DNA of 64,000 nt from Adineta ricciae. Taxonomy: Eukaryota > Rotifera > Eurotatoria > Adinetida > Adinetidae. Each line of letters opens with the position of its first letter. The stretch's first letter is position 1. The notes below the pieces were generated by a model. The model was given only the letters and a program-made list of their open reading frames with translations. It was not told the DNA's origin and did no database searches. This document shows positions 63,963-64,000 of this stretch, one piece after another. The position numbers were made by a program, and so were the translations under genes. The stretch is from contig CAJNOJ010000007.1 of the NCBI GenBank assembly GCA_905250025.1, positions 124,001-188,000 of the forward strand. The letters run 5' to 3'.

Positions 63963-64000
63963 GATGTCACAAAGAGCAGAAGTAAAAGGGAAAGAAATCT

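Overview
This is animal nuclear DNA. It is AT-rich, with many introns of 50-65 bp, GT-AG splice sites, intron-bearing orthologues of animal proteins (TALPID3, DGAT2, UBXN4, GRB2, PRDX3, rhomboid, HSPA12, prosaposin) and dispersed 5S rRNA genes. The gene set, tiny introns, low-complexity acidic proteins and tandem lineage-specific families fit a rotifer, most likely a bdelloid (Adineta or Rotaria type). The organism is inference; the eukaryotic gene structure is read directly.

Layout, left to right. 1-2117 (+): 3' part of a TALPID3-like ciliary gene. 2436-3646 (-): DGAT2-type acyltransferase with the HPHG motif. 4438-6858 and 7118-9504 (+): two tandem paralogues with an alpha-helical (ARM-like) N-terminus, a TIR domain, a SAM-like domain and a polybasic C-terminus ending in a CaaX box. 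9637-10986 (-): UBXN4. 11678-12280 (-): Ly6/quiver-like GPI protein. 12730-13478 (+): mitochondrial 2-Cys peroxiredoxin. 13632-14761 (+): GRB2-type SH3-SH2-SH3 adaptor.

15.3-17.3 kb is disturbed. It holds a 3'-terminal exon remnant (-), a 5S rRNA gene (-), a CorA-like transporter lacking its 5' end (+), a second 5S gene (-) and an ambiguous base at 17298. 17280-38451 (+) is one giant seven-exon gene of about 6842 codons, built of degenerate repeats: about 40 copies of a short amphipathic module, then two further repeat families. 38.5-41.8 kb is gene-poor. 41831-45481 (+) is an HSPA12-type Hsp70-like gene whose C-terminal part is absent; an ambiguous base (45797) and a third 5S gene follow.

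47183-55213 (-) and 58916-63962 (-) are two paralogous, very long prosaposin-like genes made of many short exons, with an active-site-complete rhomboid protease gene (57234-58273, -) between them. Copy A carries an extra saposin-A/B block, a longer middle and a C-terminal saposin-A cap that copy B lacks.

The most unusual items are the CaaX-tailed TIR pair, the giant repeat protein, the asymmetric prosaposin pair, and the pattern in which incomplete genes point toward identical 5S rRNA copies. That last pattern may be biological or an assembly artefact.
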